Positions 60,860-64,000 of a stretch of DNA of 64,000 nt are shown here, one piece after another. Where the stretch lies: positions 1,240,001 through 1,304,000 of the forward strand of contig NZ_CP108143.1 of the NCBI RefSeq assembly GCF_036206005.1, given 5' to 3'. Each line of letters begins with the position of its first letter. Position 1 is the stretch's first letter. Below the pieces are notes generated by a model that was not told where the DNA came from, did no database searches, and worked only from the letters and a program-made list of their open reading frames with translations. Source of the stretch: Streptomyces sp. NBC_00178 (lineage in GTDB: Bacteria; Actinomycetota; Actinomycetes; Streptomycetales; Streptomycetaceae). The translations under genes and the position numbers were made by a program.

Positions 60860-62718
60860 TGGTCGCCCTTGTTCTCTTCGTATTCCCGGCGGTTGCGCTC
60901 GTGCTCCTCGTTGGTCTTCGCGAACAGCGTCTTGTCCTCGGTCACGGAGACGAAGTAGTACCAGGGGCCGGAGGCCGGGCTGATCGCCGAGTTGAGCGCG
61001 TCCAGGCCCGGGTTCGTGATCGGCCCGAGCGGCAGGCCCGTGAACTTGTAGGTGTTGTACGGATCGTCGATCTTCCGCAGCTCGTCCACCGGTCCGAGAT
61101 CGAGCGTGCTCTCGGCCCGGATGTAATTGATGGTCGAGTCGAATTCGAGGCGTCCGGCGGTCTCCAGGTTCGGCGCGAGCCGGTTGTAGACCACTCTGGC
61201 GACCTTGTCGAAATCGTGTTTGTACTTGCCCTCTTTCTGGACGAGGCTCGCCACGGTGAGGAGTTCGAGCGGCGTTTTGAGTTTCATCTTCGCCGCGTTC
61301 TTCTCGAGTTCGAGCGGCTTGTACTCCTTGTTGGCCCGGGTGACCATCTTCCTCAGCGCGTCCTCGGGCTTCGAGCCCTTGGGCACCGCGTAGGCCGCAG
61401 GGAAGAGGAATCCTTCCAGCGGGTCCTTGATCTTGGGGTCGTCGTCCGCCCAGCCGGGCAGCCCCAGGCTCTTGGCCTGAGCCTTCGCGATCTTGGCGGT
61501 GGTGCCCTTCTTGAGTTCCAGCCGCGTGTCGATCATCTTGTACACATCGACGGTGCTCGTGCCCTCGGGAATGATGAGCGCGTTCTGACTGCTCGGGCTG
61601 AGCATCAATGCGATGGCGCTGTCGGCGGACATCTCCTTCTTCAGGAGGTAGACACCGGCCTGCAGCGACTTCCCCTTGGGATTTCCGTTCTGGGCCGAGA
61701 TGAAGGCGTCGGACGACTTCACGACGCCGGCCTTCTTCAGGATGTTCGCGATCTCGTTCCCGAGCGCGCCCTCCGGAATCTCGACCTCGACCGAGCTCGT
61801 GCCGCTGCCCGTGTAGTCGGGCGCCGCGCCGAACTGGTTCTGGTAGTACGAGTAGCCGAAGTAACCCGCCCCGCCGAGACCTCCGACGAGGATCAGCGAG
61901 ACGCCGAGGCAGGCGCAGCCGTTGCGGTTCTTCTTCTTGCCCTTGCCACGGCGCTCGCCGCCGCCCCGCTGGGCGTCACGCGGGTCGTCGTCGTCGTCCT
62001 CGTCGTCGTCCGCGGGACCGTCGGAGTCGCGCGAGCGCCGGTCCGTGGCCGGCGCGTCCGCGCCCGTGAAGAAAGGATGCGTCTCCTCCTCCTGGACGTC
62101 CTGGTCCCAGTCCGGGTTCTTCTGTGCGGGCGCCTCCTCGCGGCGGCCCGGGGGCTGCGGCGGGGGGTAGGCCTCAGGCGTGCCGTAGTGGTCGGCCTGC
62201 TCGCCGTAGCCGCCGGGTCCGTTGGCGTAGGGCTGCTGGTCTCCGTACGGCATGGCGGGCTGCTGACCCGTGTCCCAGCCGGCGTCGTAGTGCGGCTGCT
62301 GCGGTTGCTGGGCGTAGGGGTCCTGGGGAGCGCCGTGCTGCTGGTGCTGCTGCTGCTGGTAGTACGGGGCCTGCTGCTGTTGCTGCTGCGCGTAGGGATC
62401 CTGCTGTTGCTGCTGCGCGTAGGGGCCCTGCTGTTGCTGTTGCGCGTAGGGATCCTGCTGCGGCTGCTGGGCGTAGGGGTCCTGCTGGGCCCCGTACTGC
62501 TGCTGCGCGTACGGGGCCTGCGGGTGCTGCTGCTGCGCGTAAGGGTCCTGCTGGTAGCCCTGCTGTGCGGCGTAGGGGTCCGGCGCGTAGGGCTGCTGCC
62601 GGCCGTCGTACTGGCCCTGGCCGTGGGCGGCCTCGCGGCCCTCCCATCCCTGGTCCCCGTACAAGGGGTCCTCGGGATGCCATGGTTCGGAGCCGGAGCC
62701 CCGGCCGTACTCAGTCAT
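60856..62718 (-). CDS. mltG: Endolytic transglycosylase MltG with long Gln-rich cytoplasmic tail
   Basis: MltG cuts new peptidoglycan strands at the membrane. The 620-aa protein has an unusually long N-terminal tail (about 1-265): a Gln/Tyr/Pro-rich part (41-165) with repeated DPYAQQ-like units, an acidic DDDEDDDDD block (about 238-245) and a KGKKKNRNG basic stretch. One membrane helix follows (about 267-288), then the extracellular YceG domain (about 300-610). The expected catalytic segment is ASLVQKEGKYKHDFDKVARVVYNRL, and YKFTGLPLGPITNPGLDAL is conserved. It overlaps aroE by 4 bp and lies 101 bp after ruvX. Confidence 0.93.
   Translation of the reverse strand: MTEYGRGSGSEPWHPEDPLYGDQGWEGREAAHGQGQYDGRQQPYAPDPYAAQQGYQQDPYAQQQHPQAPYAQQQYGAQQDPYAQQPQQDPYAQQQQQGPYAQQQQQDPYAQQQQQQAPYYQQQQHQQHGAPQDPYAQQPQQPHYDAGWDTGQQPAMPYGDQQPYANGPGGYGEQADHYGTPEAYPPPQPPGRREEAPAQKNPDWDQDVQEEETHPFFTGADAPATDRRSRDSDGPADDDEDDDDDPRDAQRGGGERRGKGKKKNRNGCACLGVSLILVGGLGGAGYFGYSYYQNQFGAAPDYTGSGTSSVEVEIPEGALGNEIANILKKAGVVKSSDAFISAQNGNPKGKSLQAGVYLLKKEMSADSAIALMLSPSSQNALIIPEGTSTVDVYKMIDTRLELKKGTTAKIAKAQAKSLGLPGWADDDPKIKDPLEGFLFPAAYAVPKGSKPEDALRKMVTRANKEYKPLELEKNAAKMKLKTPLELLTVASLVQKEGKYKHDFDKVARVVYNRLAPNLETAGRLEFDSTINYIRAESTLDLGPVDELRKIDDPYNTYKFTGLPLGPITNPGLDALNSAISPASGPWYYFVSVTEDKTLFAKTNEEHERNRREYEENKGDQ
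62280..62600 (-). repeat. Degenerate tandem repeats coding for DPYAQQ-like units in mltG
   Basis: About ten copies of a 24-39 bp unit, each containing GCGTA(G/C)GG and CTGCTG on the plus strand, encode (D/G/A)PYAQQQ-type repeats of MltG residues 41-140. Copies vary in Gln number, as expected from slippage. Confidence 0.8.
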
Positions 62719-62819
62719 CGATCCCCTTGACGCCGCGAGACGACGCTCCGCCTCTTCGCTTGGCTGTGCGGTGTCTGTTCGAACACCGGCGCATCGCGCG
62801 GAACGTTACCGTATCGCGA

Positions 62820-63305
62820 TCAGACAACCACTTCGACGCCCTCGCCCGGAGCAGTGCCTGACGCCCGTTCGGACTCCAGAGCGTTCTGGAGGATCACCAC
62901 AGCGGCAGCCTGGTCGATGACAGACCGGCCCTTCTTGGACTTCACGCCCGAAGCCCGCAGCCCCTGCGTGGCCGTGACTGTGGTCATCCTCTCGTCCACG
63001 AGACGCACGGGGATCGGTGCGATCGCGCGTGCGAACACCTGGGCGAAGGCGCGGACCTTCGCGGCCGCCGGCCCCTCGCCCCCGCCGAGGGAGCGGGGCA
63101 GTCCGAGGATGACCTCGATCGGCTCGTACTCCTCGACGATCTGGCCGAGCCGCCGGTGGGCGGCCGGGACGTCACGTCCCGGCACGGTCTCCACCGGCGT
63201 GGCGAGAATCCCGTCGGGGTCGCACGAGGCGACCCCGATACGGGCGTCCCCGACGTCGACGGCTAGTCGGCGTCCGCGGCGCATCTGCGGCATGTCCGGC
63301 GTCAT
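62820..63305 (-). CDS. ruvX: RuvX/YqgF family Holliday junction resolvase-like nuclease
   Basis: The 161-aa protein has the RNase H-like fold: [14 protein letters not shown] (about 14-27, first catalytic Asp), [11 protein letters not shown] (about 62), [10 protein letters not shown] (about 106, acidic residue) and [10 protein letters not shown] (about 136, final Asp). YqgF proteins process Holliday junctions or pre-16S rRNA ends. The ATG at 63305 overlaps the alaS stop by 4 bp; an internal ATG eight codons on ([11 protein letters not shown]) is also possible. The alaS-ruvX-mltG order is common in bacteria. Confidence 0.93.
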   Translation of the reverse strand: MTPDMPQMRRGRRLAVDVGDARIGVASCDPDGILATPVETVPGRDVPAAHRRLGQIVEEYEPIEVILGLPRSLGGGEGPAAAKVRAFAQVFARAIAPIPVRLVDERMTTVTATQGLRASGVKSKKGRSVIDQAAAVVILQNALESERASGTAPGEGVEVVV

Positions 63306-64000
63306 GCCGTCTCGGTGACGAGGCGTTCGACAGCGGCGACGGCGTCGCCGATGGCGTCCGGGTTCTGACCGCCGCCCTGGGCGACGTCCGGCTTGCCGCC
63401 ACCGCCGCCGCCGAGGGTCTTGGCGGCGGTACGGACCAGGTCACCGGCCTTGAGACCGCGCTCGCGGGCTGCCTCGTTGGTGGCGATGACGGTCAGCGGG
63501 CGGCCGTTCGCCGTGGTGAACAGGGCCACCACGGCGGGCCTGCCGCCCTGGATGCGCCCGCGCACGTCGAGGACCAGCTTGCGCAGGTCGTCGGCCGAGG
63601 TTCCGTCCGGCACCTGCCCGGTGACCAGGGCGACGCCCCGCACGTCCTTCGCCGACTCCACCAGCCCGGCGGCGGCCTGGAGGACCTTCTCCGCGCGGAA
63701 CTTCTCGATCTCCTTCTCGGCGTCCTTGAGCTTGCCGAGCATGCCGGAGATCTTCTCGGGAAGCTCCTCGGGACGGCCCTTCAGCAGTTCCTGGAGCTGC
63801 GCGACGACCGTGTGCTCCTTGGCCAGGAAGTTGTACGCGTCGACGCCGACGAGGGCCTCGATACGGCGCACCCCGGAACCGATGGACGACTCGCCGAGCA
63901 GCTTCACCAGGCCGAGCTGGGCGGTGTTGTGCACGTGCGTGCCGCCGCACAGCTCCTTGGAGAAGTCGCCGATGGTGACGACCCGGACCCGCTCGCCGTA
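63302..64000 (-). CDS. alaS: Alanyl-tRNA synthetase, C-terminal part (truncated by window edge)
   Basis: Only the last 232 codons are in the window; the gene continues to the right of 64000. The visible part contains [18 protein letters not shown], the end of the editing domain with its zinc-binding Cys and His, then a coiled-coil region ([24 protein letters not shown]) and the C-Ala domain ending in a Gly-rich stretch, with [22 protein letters not shown]. The full enzyme charges tRNA-Ala and edits mischarged Ser and Gly. It is translationally coupled to ruvX. Confidence 0.96.
   Translation of the reverse strand, partial: YGERVRVVTIGDFSKELCGGTHVHNTAQLGLVKLLGESSIGSGVRRIEALVGVDAYNFLAKEHTVVAQLQELLKGRPEELPEKISGMLGKLKDAEKEIEKFRAEKVLQAAAGLVESAKDVRGVALVTGQVPDGTSADDLRKLVLDVRGRIQGGRPAVVALFTTANGRPLTVIATNEAARERGLKAGDLVRTAAKTLGGGGGGKPDVAQGGGQNPDAIGDAVAAVERLVTETA

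Noticed and set aside
62280-62600. CRISPR-like array from the regular repeats in this stretch
   Set aside because: The repeats are in frame, variable, have no unique spacers and encode the Gln-rich tail of MltG.

Overview
The window is a stretch of Streptomyces chromosome. The sequence is very GC-rich, codons end almost always in G or C, many starts are GTG, and it carries bldD together with an actinobacterial integration host factor. From memory of gene order, it resembles the conserved core region of Streptomyces coelicolor from about SCO1430 to SCO1501. I found no tRNA, rRNA, CRISPR array, insertion sequence or phage gene.

Layout. (1) 1-10.2 kb: a BlaI-type repressor with an M56 metalloprotease, an LCP-family cell-wall ligase, a Tat-exported C39-type peptidase, a small P-loop kinase, a TPR/AAA+ ATPase of the CbxX type, and a pair of CNNM/CBS membrane proteins. 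(2) 10.4-16.6 kb: an FMN-riboswitch-controlled riboflavin operon, ribD-ribE-ribM-ribBA-ribH, running on into hisE, hisG and a PH-domain membrane protein. (3) 16.7-22.0 kb: a ROK regulator facing an MFS exporter across a palindrome, a uracil/xanthine permease and a GH6 glucanase. (4) 22.5-27.3 kb: a lysine-catabolic module made of a DavB-like lysine 2-monooxygenase, a DavA-like amidase, an Lrp/AsnC regulator and an aldehyde dehydrogenase, with three helically phased repeats upstream of davA. (5) 27.5-31.5 kb: guaB1, a divergent class I terpene synthase and a SorC-type regulator. (6) 31.6-41.9 kb: housekeeping genes rpe, rsmB, fmt, priA, metK, coaBC, rpoZ, gmk and the integration host factor gene. 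(7) 42.5-52.6 kb: the pyrimidine operon pyrR-pyrB-pyrC-(bPH-like gene)-carA-carB-pyrD-pyrF. (8) 52.7-53.3 kb: bldD, divergent from pyrR, with two BldD boxes over its promoter. (9) 53.4-64 kb: nusB, efp, an M24 peptidase homologue and an ATPase, then the shikimate genes aroQ, aroB/aroK, aroC and aroE, then mltG, ruvX and the 3' end of alaS, all read leftward.

The most unusual points are these. aroK has no stop codon and reads in frame into aroB. The M24 peptidase has lost three of its five canonical metal ligands. The lysine monooxygenase/amidase module has a phased repeat array next to its Lrp gene. A terpene synthase sits in an otherwise housekeeping region behind a 21-bp tandem repeat. A short promoter-plus-hairpin unit precedes the orphan AAA+ ATPase. 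A BlaI-type dyad lies at the left edge. No single locus stands out as a wholly new defence or mobile system; most of the window is conserved core.
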